DNA of 64,000 nt. Source: Modestobacter sp. VKM Ac-2982. Its GTDB lineage: Bacteria > Actinomycetota > Actinomycetes > Mycobacteriales > Geodermatophilaceae. Position 1 is the stretch's first letter, and each line of letters starts with the position of its first letter. The position numbers and the translations under genes are program-made. Below, piece by piece: positions 1 to 9,321 of the stretch. The stretch lies in contig NZ_JAPVBL010000004.1 in assembly GCF_026967935.1 (NCBI RefSeq), positions 310,001 to 374,000 on the forward strand, in the 5' to 3' direction. Under the pieces are notes generated by a model, which was given only the letters and a program-made list of their open reading frames with translations, ran no database searches and had not been told where the DNA came from.

Positions 1-131
1 CGGCGAGCCGATGAGGGCGTGGTCCAGGCGGTCCTGCGGGGCCTACGCGGAGCCGCCGGGCTGACATCGGCCTACCGTGGGCCCATCCCCCCGGCCCCGA
101 TCGACCCCGACGAAACGGAAGGACCCACCCC
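1..131. other. Upstream edge, no gene assigned
   Basis: This stretch runs from the window edge to the first clear gene. Frame 2 reaches a TGA at 62-64 and frame 1 stays open, so the tail of an upstream gene may be present, but too little is visible to name it. A purine-rich GGAAGGA at about 118-124 is the likely ribosome binding site of the GTG at 132. Confidence 0.3.
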
Positions 132-1094
132 GTGCACGCATCACCGGACCAGTTGGGTCCGGCCACGTTCCGGCACGACCTGGTCCTGTACAGCTCCGCC
201 GAGGAGCTGGCCGCCGTCGCCGTCCCGTTCCTGCGGGCGGGCCTGGAGGCCGGCGCTGCGGCCGTCATCACCACCAGTGACCCCTCGGCCGCGATCCTGC
301 GGGACGCCCTGGGTGACGACGAGCGGGTGCACGTGCTGCCGCGCGGTGAGGTGTACCGGGACCGCACCCCGGCCGCGATCACGGCCTTCCGCCGGCTCGC
401 CGAGCGGGTGACCGGGCACGGCCACACCGAGCTGCGGGTGGTCGGCGAGACCTGGTTCGGGCGGACGCCGCGGGAGTGGCTGGAGTGGCAGCGCTACGAG
501 GCCGTGCTGAACGAGGCGATGCGCTCCTGGCCGACCTGGGGGCTGTGTGCCTACGACCTCCGGCAGCTCCCCGACGAGCTGATCGACTCCGGGCTGCGCA
601 CGCACCCGCACCTGGTCGACGCCGACGGCCGCCGACCCAACCCGCACTTCACCGAGCCGGCCGACTACCTGCGAGAACTGCCCGTCCCGGACGAGCCGCT
701 CGAGTCCACCGAGCCGCTGCTGCAGGTCGACGACGCCAAGGACTTCGCCGGGCTGCGGCACGCGGTCGGCGCCCGGCTGACGCAGCTGCACGGCTCCCGG
801 GACGCGCTGGAGGACCTCCACCTGGCGATCGACGAGATGAGCGCGAACGCGGTGCGGCACGGCGGGCCGCCGGTCCAGCTGCGGTTGTGGGCGTCGGCCG
901 ACCGGGTGGTCTGCCGGATCAGCGACGGCGGCGCCGGGATGGACGACCCGTTCGCCGGGTACGGCCCGGCGCACGGGGACGACCTCTCCCACGGCGGGAT
1001 GGGCCTGTGGCTGGCCCGCCAGCTGTGCGACCACGTCGACGTCGTCGACGGGCCGGACGGACTGTCGATCCGGTTGACGACGCGGCTCCGCTGA
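132..1094 (+). CDS. MEDS-domain sensor with RsbW-like ATPase domain
   Basis: This 320-aa soluble protein has two modules. Residues ~10-170 resemble the MEDS (DcmR-like sensory) domain, a RecA-like fold thought to bind small hydrocarbons or related ligands. Residues ~190-320 form a GHKL ATPase of the RsbW/anti-sigma type, with the N-box-like sequence DEMSANAVRHG and the glycine-rich GGMGLWLARQL. In actinobacteria such proteins are usually taken as sensor kinases or anti-sigma regulators in partner switching. The GTG at 132 is chosen because GGAAGGA precedes it at good spacing. No STAS anti-sigma antagonist or sigma factor lies beside it, so the partner is unknown. The domain calls are firm; the pathway role is inferred. 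Confidence 0.8.
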   Translation: MHASPDQLGPATFRHDLVLYSSAEELAAVAVPFLRAGLEAGAAAVITTSDPSAAILRDALGDDERVHVLPRGEVYRDRTPAAITAFRRLAERVTGHGHTELRVVGETWFGRTPREWLEWQRYEAVLNEAMRSWPTWGLCAYDLRQLPDELIDSGLRTHPHLVDADGRRPNPHFTEPADYLRELPVPDEPLESTEPLLQVDDAKDFAGLRHAVGARLTQLHGSRDALEDLHLAIDEMSANAVRHGGPPVQLRLWASADRVVCRISDGGAGMDDPFAGYGPAHGDDLSHGGMGLWLARQLCDHVDVVDGPDGLSIRLTTRLR

Positions 1095-1267
1095 CCTGAC
1101 GAGGGGCGCGGCCGTCGCCCGGGCCGTGCGGACGTTCCCGCTGAGCCTGGTCCGGCGCGCCGCCCTCACCAGCACGTTCTCGACCGCAGCGGCCCCTAGG
1201 CTGGCCGCGCGACCCCGCTGGCGACCCGCGCCCGGCTCCGTCGCCTGCGTCCGAGAGGAGTCGAGTC

Positions 1268-2581
1268 GTGCGCTTCCCGTCCTCGCGGGGCCCCGCACCG
1301 GTGCCCGGCGGCCTCGTGCCCGGCGGCCCCCTGCCCGGCGGCCCCGTGCCCGGCGGCCCCGTGCCCCTGGCCGACCAGCCCGCGACCGCTGCCCCGCGTC
1401 CGGCGGCGTCCCCGCGCACCCGGCGCCCGCCCGAGCAGGACGCCAGCATGGCGGTCGCCGCGCAGCAGGCCGGCGTCCTCTCCTCGGCGAGCCGCGAGGT
1501 GTCCGACACCTCCCGGCAGGCCGCCGAGTCGCTGACCGAGCTGCGGTCGGCGATCACGGACATCTCCTCGAGCACCACCCGGGCGTCGGCTGTCGCCGAG
1601 GAGGCCGTGCGGGACGCCCGCGCGGTCGACGAGCGGATCGCCGCACTGCAGGAGGCCAGCGAATCGATCACCGAGATGGTGCGGCTGATCTCGGCGATCA
1701 GCCAGCAGAGCCGGTTCCTCGCGCTCAACGCCTACGTCGAGGCGGCGCGCGCCGGCGACGTGGGCCGGGGCTTCGCCGTGGTGGCCGACGAGGTCAAGCA
1801 GCTGGCCAGCCGCACCGCCCAGGCCGCCGAGGACATCGGCGCGCAGATCGAGGCGGTGCAGTCCGAGACCCGCCAGGCGGTCACCGCGATCGGCCGGATC
1901 ACCGGCACGCTGGGTTCGATCGCCGACGCGCAGGACGCGATCGCCGCCGCCGTCGCGCAGCAGCGCGCCGCCACCGAGCGGGTGGTGGACAACGTCGACC
2001 GGGCGGCCAGCGGGTCGGCCCGGATCACCCAGGCGGTCGCCGAGCTGGCCGACAGCCAGCGGCTGGTCTACGTCCGCCGGGCGCTGACCCTCGCCCAGGA
2101 CCTGCTCGACGAGGCCGGCGGGGTCGACGTGGGCCAGGAGCTCCAGGGGCGGACCGTCACCGACCAGGCGACCTCGGCGACGCGCACGGTCCGGTTGCCC
2201 GAGCTGCTGCTCGGCGGGGAGGTGCTGGCGTGGGACGACGACCCACGGCACCGGTCACCGCTGGTCGACGACGTGGTGGCCCAGGTCGGCGGGACCTGCA
2301 CGCTGTTCCAGCGGCTCGACGACGCCGGCGGCATGGTGCGGGTGGCGACCACGGTGGTGAACTCGCAGGGCCGGCGGAACATCGGCACCGCCCTCTCCCC
2401 CACCGGCACCGACGGCGGCCGGAACCCGGTGCTGGCGGCGGTGCTCGGCGGGCAGGTCTACACCGGCCCGGCCACCGTCGCGGGCAAGCCGTACTTCACC
2501 GCCTACGCCGGCGTGCACTCCCCCGCCGGCGCGCTCGTCGGCATGCTCTACGTCGGCCTGCCGATCGAAGCACCCGCCTGA
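1268..2581 (+). CDS. Soluble methyl-accepting chemotaxis-like protein with C-terminal Cache domain
   Basis: This 437-aa protein has no membrane helix. Residues ~1-60 are Pro/Gly-rich with PGGP repeats. Residues ~60-270 are the coiled-coil MCP signalling domain, whose hairpin tip reads [20 protein letters not shown], the region that contacts CheA/CheW in classical receptors. Residues ~275-437 look like a Cache (sCache_3_2-like) sensor domain ending [14 protein letters not shown]. The order is reversed from normal receptors, where the sensor precedes the signalling part. No che genes are visible here. It probably senses a cytoplasmic small molecule or reports to a distant kinase. The GTG start follows GAGAGGAG. 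Confidence 0.82.
   Translation: MRFPSSRGPAPVPGGLVPGGPLPGGPVPGGPVPLADQPATAAPRPAASPRTRRPPEQDASMAVAAQQAGVLSSASREVSDTSRQAAESLTELRSAITDISSSTTRASAVAEEAVRDARAVDERIAALQEASESITEMVRLISAISQQSRFLALNAYVEAARAGDVGRGFAVVADEVKQLASRTAQAAEDIGAQIEAVQSETRQAVTAIGRITGTLGSIADAQDAIAAAVAQQRAATERVVDNVDRAASGSARITQAVAELADSQRLVYVRRALTLAQDLLDEAGGVDVGQELQGRTVTDQATSATRTVRLPELLLGGEVLAWDDDPRHRSPLVDDVVAQVGGTCTLFQRLDDAGGMVRVATTVVNSQGRRNIGTALSPTGTDGGRNPVLAAVLGGQVYTGPATVAGKPYFTAYAGVHSPAGALVGMLYVGLPIEAPA
1301..1360 (+). repeat. Four 15-bp tandem repeats inside the MCP-like gene
   Basis: Four consecutive copies of a unit close to GTGCCCGGCGGCCCC encode the PGGPV repeats near the N-terminus of the chemotaxis-like protein. Copies differ by one or two bases. 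Because the unit is a multiple of three, copy-number change would keep the frame. Confidence 0.85.
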
Positions 2582-2727
2582 TCCAGCGGGCAGCGTGCCG
2601 GCAGGTCAGCCATGGAGTCGAGGAGGCCGTGGACCGCTGGGCCGAGGAGGACGATCAGGGGTGACTCCTGATTCTCCTGCCCAGGGCCGCACACGACCGC
2701 GTCCGGCAGGCGGTGGCTGACACCCGG

Positions 2728-3462
2728 TCAGGTGAAGGTGTGGACCCAGTCCTCGGCCAGCAGCGCCGCCACCAGGGCGCCGCCGAGCAGCGCGGGCCCG
2801 AACGGCAGCCCGGTCCGGCGCCCCACCCGCCGGGTGGCGAGCAGCGCGAGCCCCACCACGGCCTGGAGCAGGAACGCGAGGAAGAAGCCGGCCAGGACGA
2901 CGGGCCAGCCGAGCCAGCCCAGGTACAGGCCGAGCAGGGCGGCCAACTTGACGTCGCCCATCCCCAGGCCGCTCGGGGAGATCAGGGCCATCGCCAGCAG
3001 CACCGCGAAGGCCGCTCCCCCGGCCAGCACGGCCCGTCCCAGGTCCGGCCAGTCCCCGGTGGCCCCGGCGGCGACGGTCAGCAGGCCGAGGCCGCCGAGC
3101 AGCCCGGGCACCAGCACCCGCTTGGGCAGCAGCTGCTCGCGCAGGTCGACGACGGTCAGCAGCAGCCCGATCGCGACGAACCACAGCCACGCGGGGAGCT
3201 GCGCCGTCCAGCCGAACCGCAGGGTCACCGCCGCCGCGCACAGCGCCCCGGCCAGCTCGGGCCACGGCGCGCCCACGGCACGCGCCTGCCAGTCGACGCG
3301 GACCGCGACCGTGCCCTCGCCGGCGCCCGCGCGGCGGGGGGCGACCAGCGCGAGCGAGTCGGCGACCCGGCCGGCGAGGACCCCACCGACCCCGGCGACC
3401 ACGGCGGCGAGCAGCGCGCCGGTCACGTCAGGCGGAGCCGGGTCGGGTGCAGCACGCCGCAC
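2728..3462 (-). CDS. A24-family prepilin peptidase, short form
   Basis: This 244-aa polytopic membrane protein belongs to the aspartic prepilin/preflagellin peptidases that cleave leader peptides of type IV pilins and Flp/Tad pilins. The two catalytic aspartates are visible as D106 in VVDLREQLLP and D170 in GLGMGDVKL. It lacks the long N-terminal methyltransferase domain with paired cysteines found in bifunctional PilD enzymes; only about 60 poorly conserved residues precede the core. No pilin or tad genes are in the neighbouring DNA, so its substrates are encoded elsewhere. The GTG start at 3462 is tentative. Confidence 0.85.
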   Translation of the reverse strand: MRRAAPDPAPPDVTGALLAAVVAGVGGVLAGRVADSLALVAPRRAGAGEGTVAVRVDWQARAVGAPWPELAGALCAAAVTLRFGWTAQLPAWLWFVAIGLLLTVVDLREQLLPKRVLVPGLLGGLGLLTVAAGATGDWPDLGRAVLAGGAAFAVLLAMALISPSGLGMGDVKLAALLGLYLGWLGWPVVLAGFFLAFLLQAVVGLALLATRRVGRRTGLPFGPALLGGALVAALLAEDWVHTFT

Positions 3463-3510
3463 AGGGTGACACGCGCAGACCGCTCCCCCGGGCAGGCACG
3501 AGCCGGCCGG

Positions 3511-4110
3511 CTACGGGCGTTCGCGCCTCGCGGCGACCACGAGCCAGCGGTCCTCGGCGTCGTCGACGCGGGTCACTCGCCATCCGGTTCGGGTGAGCAG
3601 CTCCTGGATCCGGGGTCCGCTGCGCACGTCGTCGGCGGTCAGCTCCCGGCCGTGCCGCCGGGCCAGCGCGGCGCGGCCGACCGGGTGGAAGAGCCCGAGC
3701 CGGGCGCCGTCCGCGGCGACCCGGGCCAGTTCACGCAGGCCGGCGTCGGGGTCGGGCAGGTGGGAGACCAGCCCGGAGGCGAAGACGACGTCGAACGACC
3801 GATCCGCGAACGGCAGCCGGGTGACGTCGCCGCGGACCAGCCACGCCAGCTCGCCGCGGCCGCGCCGCCGGGCCTCGGCGAGCATCTCCGCGGTCAGGTC
3901 CAGGCCGACGAGCAGGCCCGCCGGGCCGGTGGCGGCCCGCAGCACCGGAAGTGCCCGGCCGGTGCCGCAGGCGGCGTCCAGGACGGCGTCGTGGGGCTGC
4001 ACCCCCAGCTCGGCGACGGCCCGCTCGAACCGGGGCCCGTCGTCGGGGAACCTCTCCTCCCAGGTGGCGGCCCGGGAGCCGAAGAACGTCTGGGTGTCGC
4101 CGCCGCTCAG
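3511..4110 (-). CDS. Class I SAM-dependent methyltransferase, probable CTG start
   Basis: The core carries motif I LDAACGTG, an acidic motif II (VGLDL) and the [15 protein letters not shown] region of Methyltransf_11 enzymes. The first ATG/GTG-type start in frame lies at 4002, but the frame continues upstream with typical family sequence ([18 protein letters not shown]), so the true start is earlier. No ATG, GTG or TTG exists there. A CTG at 4110 overlaps the TGA of the transglycosylase gene (CTGA) and follows GAGGAG at 5 nt, giving 199 aa with translational coupling. The substrate is unknown. If CTG is not used, the product is the 163-aa form from 4002. Confidence 0.75.
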   Translation of the reverse strand: MSGGDTQTFFGSRAATWEERFPDDGPRFERAVAELGVQPHDAVLDAACGTGRALPVLRAATGPAGLLVGLDLTAEMLAEARRRGRGELAWLVRGDVTRLPFADRSFDVVFASGLVSHLPDPDAGLRELARVAADGARLGLFHPVGRAALARRHGRELTADDVRSGPRIQELLTRTGWRVTRVDDAEDRWLVVAARRERP

Positions 4111-5873
4111 TCGGTCTCCTCGGCCGGTGCGCCATCGCAGGCCTCGCCGACGAGCGTGCTCATCGCCTCGACGAGCGAGGCAGCGTCGGCCGAGCCCAGC
4201 ACGACGGTGAGGTGCTCCCCCGTCGCCGGCCGGAGCAGCCGGTCGGCGCCGAGCGGCTCGGCCAACTGCCGCACCTGCTCCTCCTGGCCGTCGAGGTGCT
4301 CGATCGCGGAGGTGGCGACCTCGGCGGTGCGGACCGTGCCGAGGGTGAGGCCGGCGTCGGTCAGGAACCGGGTCACCGCCTCCACCAGGGCCGGGTCACC
4401 GGTGCCGTCCACCACGTCGACGACGACCGGCGCGACCGGCTCGAACTCGATGTCGCACGGGACCGGCTCCGCGCCCGGCTCCGGTTCGGGCGCCGGGACG
4501 GTCGTCGGAGGGGTCGTCGGCTCCGGACTCGGCTCCGGCTCGGGCGTCGGCTCCGGTGCCGGGGCGGACACCGGAGGGGTCGTCGGCTCAGGGACCGGCT
4601 CCGGCTCGGGGGTCGGCTCCGGGGTCGGGGCTGGCTCCGGCTGCGGCGCCGGCTCAGGGGTCGGCGCCGGCTCGGGGACCGGCGCCGGCTCGGGGACCGG
4701 CGCCGGCTCGGGGACCGGCGCCGGCTCGGGGACCGGCGTCGGCTCGGGGACCGGCGTCGGCTCGGGCTCCGGCTCCACCGGTGGCTCCGGCTCCACCGGG
4801 GGCTCGGGCAGCACCGGTGGCGGGGGCGCAGCCAGCAGCGGCGGCTCGACGGGCGCGGGAGCCGGCTCCACCACAGGCGGCGCGGCGGGCAGCGGCGCGG
4901 CGGGCAGCGGCGCGGCGGGCAGCGGCGCGGCGGGCGGCGGCACGATGGCCGGCGGCGGGGCGGGGGCGGCCGGGGGAACGGTCGGCGCCGGCCCGGCCGG
5001 GGTGGGCACCGGCTCCGGCGTCGTCCCGGCGTAGGTGGCCGACAGCTCGAGCACCGACGCGACGTAGCTGTCGGAGTGGTTGTAGGCGAAGACGGCGCGC
5101 GACTGCCCGGCCGGCGTCGACAGGTCCCCGCCCGCGGCGCAGAGGTACGCCCCGGTGGCGACGGCCGCGTCGTTGATGTTGAAGGGGTCGCTGCGCCCGT
5201 CGCCGTTGCCGTCGCTGACGTACATCGCCCAGGTGGTCGGGATGAACTGCATCGGGCCGACGGCACGGTCGTAGACGGTGTCGCCGTCGAGCCGCCCGCC
5301 GTCGGAGTCGAGGATCCGGGCGGTGTTGTTGCTGCCGTCGAGCGGGATGCCGATGATCGGCGGGCTCGACAGCCCGTCGGTGTGCAGGACGGCGCCGGCG
5401 AAGCGGCCGTGGTTGGACTCGACCCGGCCGATGGCGGCGATCAGGGTCCAGCTGATGCCGCAGTCGGTGGGAGCGAGCCCGGCGGCGCGCTGGTAGGCGG
5501 TCAGCGCGGTCGACGGGATGCCCCCCGCCGCGAGCGGCGAGGCCCCGCCGGTCGGGGTGGCGGTGGCGGGAGCGCTGCTGGTCGCGACGTCCGTCCCGAC
5601 CGCGACGGTCTCGAGCAGCGGCTCGGCCGGCGGTGCGGTCGGTGGCGCGACGTCGGCCCCCGGCGCGGACGGGGGCCGGGGCACGAGCGCATCGGCCTCG
5701 ACCGCGACCAGGCGCGCGAACTGCGGCAGCGCCGGGACCTCGCCGGGTGCGGCGCTGGCCGCCGGCAGGAAGGCGACCAGGGCCGTGGTGATGCCCGCGC
5801 CAGCGACGACACTCGGGGCTCGCCCCCGGTTCGACCGGGTGTTCGTGTGTCGTCCGGAACGGGCGCGGCTCAT
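4107..5873 (-). CDS. Secreted lytic transglycosylase with Pro/Glu repeat and LytR_C-like domain
   Basis: This 588-aa protein (from the ATG at 5873; a GTG at 5900 is possible) acts outside the membrane on peptidoglycan. A signal peptide ends near LPAASA (~41). Residues ~120-285 are an SLT/MltB-type transglycosylase with the catalytic Glu in GRVESNHG (~152), the motif GPMQFIP, a calcium-loop-like [12 protein letters not shown] and AYNHSDSYV. Residues ~285-480 are a low-complexity Pro/Glu/Pro-Val repeat, a probable wall-spanning linker. Residues ~480-588 resemble the LytR_C domain, seen in cell-envelope attachment proteins. It overlaps the following methyltransferase by its stop codon. The combination of hydrolase, long spacer and LytR_C suggests a wall-anchored remodelling enzyme. 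Confidence 0.85.
   Translation of the reverse strand: MSRARSGRHTNTRSNRGRAPSVVAGAGITTALVAFLPAASAAPGEVPALPQFARLVAVEADALVPRPPSAPGADVAPPTAPPAEPLLETVAVGTDVATSSAPATATPTGGASPLAAGGIPSTALTAYQRAAGLAPTDCGISWTLIAAIGRVESNHGRFAGAVLHTDGLSSPPIIGIPLDGSNNTARILDSDGGRLDGDTVYDRAVGPMQFIPTTWAMYVSDGNGDGRSDPFNINDAAVATGAYLCAAGGDLSTPAGQSRAVFAYNHSDSYVASVLELSATYAGTTPEPVPTPAGPAPTVPPAAPAPPPAIVPPPAAPLPAAPLPAAPLPAAPPVVEPAPAPVEPPLLAAPPPPVLPEPPVEPEPPVEPEPEPTPVPEPTPVPEPAPVPEPAPVPEPAPVPEPAPTPEPAPQPEPAPTPEPTPEPEPVPEPTTPPVSAPAPEPTPEPEPSPEPTTPPTTVPAPEPEPGAEPVPCDIEFEPVAPVVVDVVDGTGDPALVEAVTRFLTDAGLTLGTVRTAEVATSAIEHLDGQEEQVRQLAEPLGADRLLRPATGEHLTVVLGSADAASLVEAMSTLVGEACDGAPAEETD
4651..4765 (-). repeat. 18-bp tandem repeats encoding the Pro/Glu linker
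   Basis: About six near-identical 18-bp units (GGCTCGGGGACCGGCGCC on the plus strand) encode [12 protein letters not shown] repeats of the transglycosylase linker. Shorter degenerate copies continue on both sides between about 4480 and 4930. Copy number is likely to vary between strains without frameshift. Confidence 0.85.
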
Positions 5874-5955
5874 CAGCCGAGGACCTGGACGTGCTCGCAC
5901 GGAATGAGGTCAGGCACCAGTTCCCCCTGTGGCCGTCAACCTGCTTCGGCCGGGA

Positions 5956-5975
5956 CGGGCATCGAGCGATGCCCG
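5956..5975. promoter_or_regulatory. Inverted repeat in the divergent transglycosylase/GntR spacer
   Basis: Between the transglycosylase start (5873) and the GntR gene (6151) lies a perfect dyad, CGGGCATCG-AG-CGATGCCCG. It could be an operator for either gene or a short hairpin. Nothing else in the spacer stands out. Confidence 0.4.
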
Positions 5976-6150
5976 GCTCCGGACGAGGACGACCGTAAAC
6001 CGGGCCCCAGGATGACGCCATGCCCGTTGGGTGAACTCCTGGGAGCCGACAGTGGTCGGCGCGCGGCGGCGAGGTGACGGCGGGTCAACGTGCCGGAAAC
6101 ACGCCTCCGCTAGCGTCCCGGCCTCCGGTCGGCGGGAGGGAGGCGGTGGG

Positions 6151-6843
6151 ATGTCGCGACAGCGCCCTCCCGCGCCCTGGGTCGCTGCGCTGGCCAGCGC
6201 CCGCGACACCCCGTCCCAGGCGCTCGTGCTGGAGGAGCTGCGCACGGCCATCCTGGCCGGCCTGGTCCGGCCCGGCGCGCCGATCCCGGTGGACGACGTC
6301 GCGGCCCGGTTCTCCCTCAGCCGGATCCCGGTGCGCGAGGCGCTCAAGACGCTGGTGGCCGAGGGGCTGGTCGCGCACGAGGTGCGGGGCGCCTACGTCG
6401 TCGCGCGGCTGAGCCGGGCGGAGCTCGCCGAGCTCTACGTCGTCCGGGCCTCGCTGGAGACCGCCGCCCAGACCGCCGCGGTGCCGCGCGCGACGCCGCA
6501 GGACGTCGCCGTCGCCGCGGCGGCGCTGCGGGAACTGGAGGCGGCGACCGCCGCCGGCGGTGCCGACGACCACCACCGCTGGAGCCGGCGCTTCCACCTG
6601 GCGCTGATCGCCCCGTGCCAGATGCACCGCCTGCTGCAGATGTTCGAACGGGCATGGAACGTCACCGAGCCCGGTCGGCCGATGTCGCACGCGTCGGCCG
6701 CCGCGACCGCGGCGCTGGCCGCCGACCACGTCGCCATGCTCGACGCCTTCGCCGCCGGCGACGCCGCAGCACTGACCTCGGTGACCGCCGCCCACTACGC
6801 CCGACTGCAGGAGATCGTCGCCGCGATCCCCGCCGCGGGCTGA
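6151..6843 (+). CDS. GntR/FadR-family transcriptional regulator with FCD domain
   Basis: This 230-aa DNA-binding protein has a winged-helix GntR domain (~25-90; FSLSRIPVREALKTLVAEGLV is the recognition region) followed by an all-helical FCD ligand domain (~95-225), whose His residues (DDHHRW, HLAL, ADHV) normally bind a metal and carboxylate effectors. It lies 161 bp upstream of the NCS1 permease and racemase genes on the same strand, so it probably controls them in response to a hydantoin- or ureide-derived acid. ATG at 6151 is preferred over earlier in-frame starts because GGGAGG precedes it. Confidence 0.85.
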   Translation: MSRQRPPAPWVAALASARDTPSQALVLEELRTAILAGLVRPGAPIPVDDVAARFSLSRIPVREALKTLVAEGLVAHEVRGAYVVARLSRAELAELYVVRASLETAAQTAAVPRATPQDVAVAAAALRELEAATAAGGADDHHRWSRRFHLALIAPCQMHRLLQMFERAWNVTEPGRPMSHASAAATAALAADHVAMLDAFAAGDAAALTSVTAAHYARLQEIVAAIPAAG

Positions 6844-7004
6844 GCCGGGGGCGGGATATACCCGCGCGGACATCCGGGGGCAACACCGGCTCCCTAGCGT
6901 TCGCCGCGTCGCTCCCGGACGGCCGCTCCCCCGCCGCGCCTGGGACACCGACGAGCCCGTGACCCGCCGCTGCCGGCGCCAGCCGACGATCCGCAGGAGC
7001 CCCC

Positions 7005-8549
7005 ATGGCCATCACGTCCCCCGAGCCGGTCGCGCTCGCGACCGACCTCCCCCCGACCGGGACGGCGCCCTCGGCCGCCGCCCCCGGCGGCGCGCTGATC
7101 GGCGCCGACTACGACCCCCGGCTCACCAACGAGGACCTCGCCCCGCTGCGCCAGCAGCGCTGGGGCTCGTACAACATCTTCGCGTTCTGGATGTCCGACG
7201 TGCACAGCGTCGGCGGGTACGTGACCGCGGGCAGCCTCTTCGCCCTCGGCATCGCGGCCTGGCAGGTGCTCGTCGCGCTGGTCGTCGGCATCGTGATCGT
7301 GCAGGTGTTCGTCAACCTGGTGGCCAAGCCGAGCCAGATGACCGGCGTGCCCTACCCGGTGATCAACCGCGCCGTCTTCGGCGTCAAGGGCGCCAACATC
7401 CCGGCGATCATCCGCGGCCTGATCGCGGTCGCCTGGTACGGCGTGCAGACCTTCCTGGCCGCGAGCAGCCTGAACATCATCTGGCTGAAGTTCGTCCCGG
7501 GTGCCGAGTCGCTGCTGACGCCGTCCTTCCTGGGCCTGGAGGCGCTGGGCTGGATCTCCTTCGCGGTGCTCTGGGTGGCGCAGGCGGCGCTGTTCTGGCG
7601 GGGCATGGAGACGATCCGGAAGTTCATCGACTTCGCCGGCCCGGCCGTCTACGTCGTCATGATCGTCCTGGCGGTGTACCTGGTGTCGGAGGCCGGCTGG
7701 TCGAACATCGACCTGAGCCTGCACACCGGGCCGACGCTGAGCGGCTGGGCGACGGTCTCCACGATGCTCGGCGCGATCGCGCTGGTGGTCTCCTACTTCT
7801 CCGGCCCGATGCTGAACTTCGGCGACTTCGCCCGGTACGGCAAGAGCTTTGCAGCGGTGAAGCGCGGCAACCTGCTCGGCCTGCCGCTGAACTTCCTCTT
7901 CTTCTCGCTGCTGACCGTGGTCTGCGCCTCGGCGACCGTGCCGGTGTTCGGTGAGCTGATCACCGACCCGATCGCCACCGTGGAGGCGATCGACTCCACC
8001 TTCGCGATCCTGCTGGGCGGGCTGACCTTCGTCATCGCGACGGTCGGCATCAACATCGTCGCCAACTTCATCGCCCCGGCGTTCGACTTCTCCAACGTGG
8101 CGCCGCAGAAGATCAGCTGGCGCGCCGGCGGGATGATCGCCGCCGTCGGCTCGGTGCTGCTCACCCCGTGGAACTGGTACGACAGCGCCGAGGGCATCCG
8201 GTTCAGCCTCGGCATCCTGGGCAGCCTGATCGGCCCGCTGTTCGGCATCCTGATCGCCGGCTACTACCTGGCGAGCAAGCAGCGGGTCGCCGTCGACGAC
8301 ATGTACTCGATGTCCCCGACCGGCCGGTACTGGTTCCGCGGCGGCTACAACCCGAACGCGGTGATCGCCGTGCTGGGGGCCGGGGTGCCGACGATCCTGC
8401 TGACCCTGTTCACCTCGGTCGGCGACTACGGCTGGTTCATCGGCTGCGGCCTGGGCTTCGTGCTCTTCGCCGGGCTGGAGCGGGTGCGGCCGATGATCGT
8501 GCTGATCGACCCGGCCGAGGCCGGGGTCTCCGACGGCACCCGGGTCTGA
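7005..8549 (+). CDS. NCS1-family nucleobase/hydantoin/allantoin permease
   Basis: This 514-aa membrane protein has about twelve helices and belongs to the nucleobase:cation symporter-1 family (Mhp1, PucI, CodB-related). Visible hallmarks are LTNEDLAPLRQQRWGSYNIF before the first helix, SQMTGVPYPVINRAVFGVKGANIPA in helices 2-3, RGLIAVAWYGVQTF, and NIVANFIAPAFDFSNVAPQKISW. It should import a hydantoin, allantoin or purine with Na+ or H+. It is followed after 10 nt by the racemase gene, which favours a hydantoin or allantoin substrate. ATG at 7005 has GGAG 8 nt upstream. Confidence 0.88.
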   Translation: MAITSPEPVALATDLPPTGTAPSAAAPGGALIGADYDPRLTNEDLAPLRQQRWGSYNIFAFWMSDVHSVGGYVTAGSLFALGIAAWQVLVALVVGIVIVQVFVNLVAKPSQMTGVPYPVINRAVFGVKGANIPAIIRGLIAVAWYGVQTFLAASSLNIIWLKFVPGAESLLTPSFLGLEALGWISFAVLWVAQAALFWRGMETIRKFIDFAGPAVYVVMIVLAVYLVSEAGWSNIDLSLHTGPTLSGWATVSTMLGAIALVVSYFSGPMLNFGDFARYGKSFAAVKRGNLLGLPLNFLFFSLLTVVCASATVPVFGELITDPIATVEAIDSTFAILLGGLTFVIATVGINIVANFIAPAFDFSNVAPQKISWRAGGMIAAVGSVLLTPWNWYDSAEGIRFSLGILGSLIGPLFGILIAGYYLASKQRVAVDDMYSMSPTGRYWFRGGYNPNAVIAVLGAGVPTILLTLFTSVGDYGWFIGCGLGFVLFAGLERVRPMIVLIDPAEAGVSDGTRV

Positions 8550-8559
8550 GGACGGACCC

Positions 8560-9309
8560 GTGCTGATCCAGGTCGTCAACCCGAACACCACAGCGTCGAT
8601 GACCGACCTGATCGGGCGCAGTGCCCGGGCCGCCGCCGGCCCGGGCACCGTGGTGGTCGCCGTGCACCCGGAGATGGGGCCGGCCTCGATCGAGAGCCAC
8701 TACGACGAGGCGCTCGCCGTGCCGGGGCTGCTCGCCCAGGTCGCGGTCGGCGAGGAGGCCGGCGCCGCCGGCCACGTGATCGCCTGCTTCGGCGACCCGG
8801 GGCTGGACGCCGCACGGGAGGTCGCGACCGGGCCGGTGGTGGGCATCGCCGAGGCCGGCATGCGGACGGCGACCTACCTGGGGCGCAGCTTCGGTGTGGT
8901 GACGACCCTGCAACGGACGACCGGCCGGGCCTGGGAGCTCGCCGGCCGGTACGGGGTGCGGGAGCAGTGCCGCACGATCCGGGCGGTGGAGATCGCCGTC
9001 CTGGCGCTGGAGACCGACCCGGCGGCCCGCTCGCGGATCGCCGCCGAGTGCGCGGACGTGGTCGCGACCGAGGGCGTCGACGCGATCGTGCTGGGCTGCG
9101 CGGGGATGGCCGATCTCGCTGCGGAGCTGACCCGGCGGGTGGGGGTGCCGGTGATCGACGGGGTGGCGGCGGCCGTCGCGACGGTCGAGGGGCTGGTGCG
9201 GCTCGGGCTGCGCACCGGGAAGCGCGGCGAGTACGCCGCTCCCCTGCCGAAGCGGTACACCGGCGCGCTGGCGGAGTTCGGCGTCCGGGACGCCGCCGCC
9301 GCCCGCTGA
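8560..9309 (+). CDS. Asp/Glu/hydantoin racemase family protein
   Basis: This 249-aa enzyme has the two-cysteine acid-base active site of cofactor-independent racemases: C76 in IACFGDPGLD and C180 in VLGCAGM. It begins LIQVVNPNTT, as in hydantoin (5-substituted) and allantoin racemases of the HyuE/HpxA group. It probably interconverts hydantoin or allantoin enantiomers in the cytoplasm after uptake by the permease just upstream, with which it must be cotranscribed. No hydantoinase or allantoinase is present in the window, so the pathway is incomplete here. The GTG start sits 10 nt after the permease stop. Confidence 0.85.
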   Translation: MLIQVVNPNTTASMTDLIGRSARAAAGPGTVVVAVHPEMGPASIESHYDEALAVPGLLAQVAVGEEAGAAGHVIACFGDPGLDAAREVATGPVVGIAEAGMRTATYLGRSFGVVTTLQRTTGRAWELAGRYGVREQCRTIRAVEIAVLALETDPAARSRIAAECADVVATEGVDAIVLGCAGMADLAAELTRRVGVPVIDGVAAAVATVEGLVRLGLRTGKRGEYAAPLPKRYTGALAEFGVRDAAAAR

Positions 9310-9321
9310 CCCCCCGGCTGG

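Noticed and set aside
2713-5034. Long Gly/Ser-rich open frame on the plus strand
   Set aside because: It is antisense to the prepilin peptidase, methyltransferase and the Pro/Glu repeat of the transglycosylase. Its low-complexity GSGTG sequence is a by-product of that repeat.
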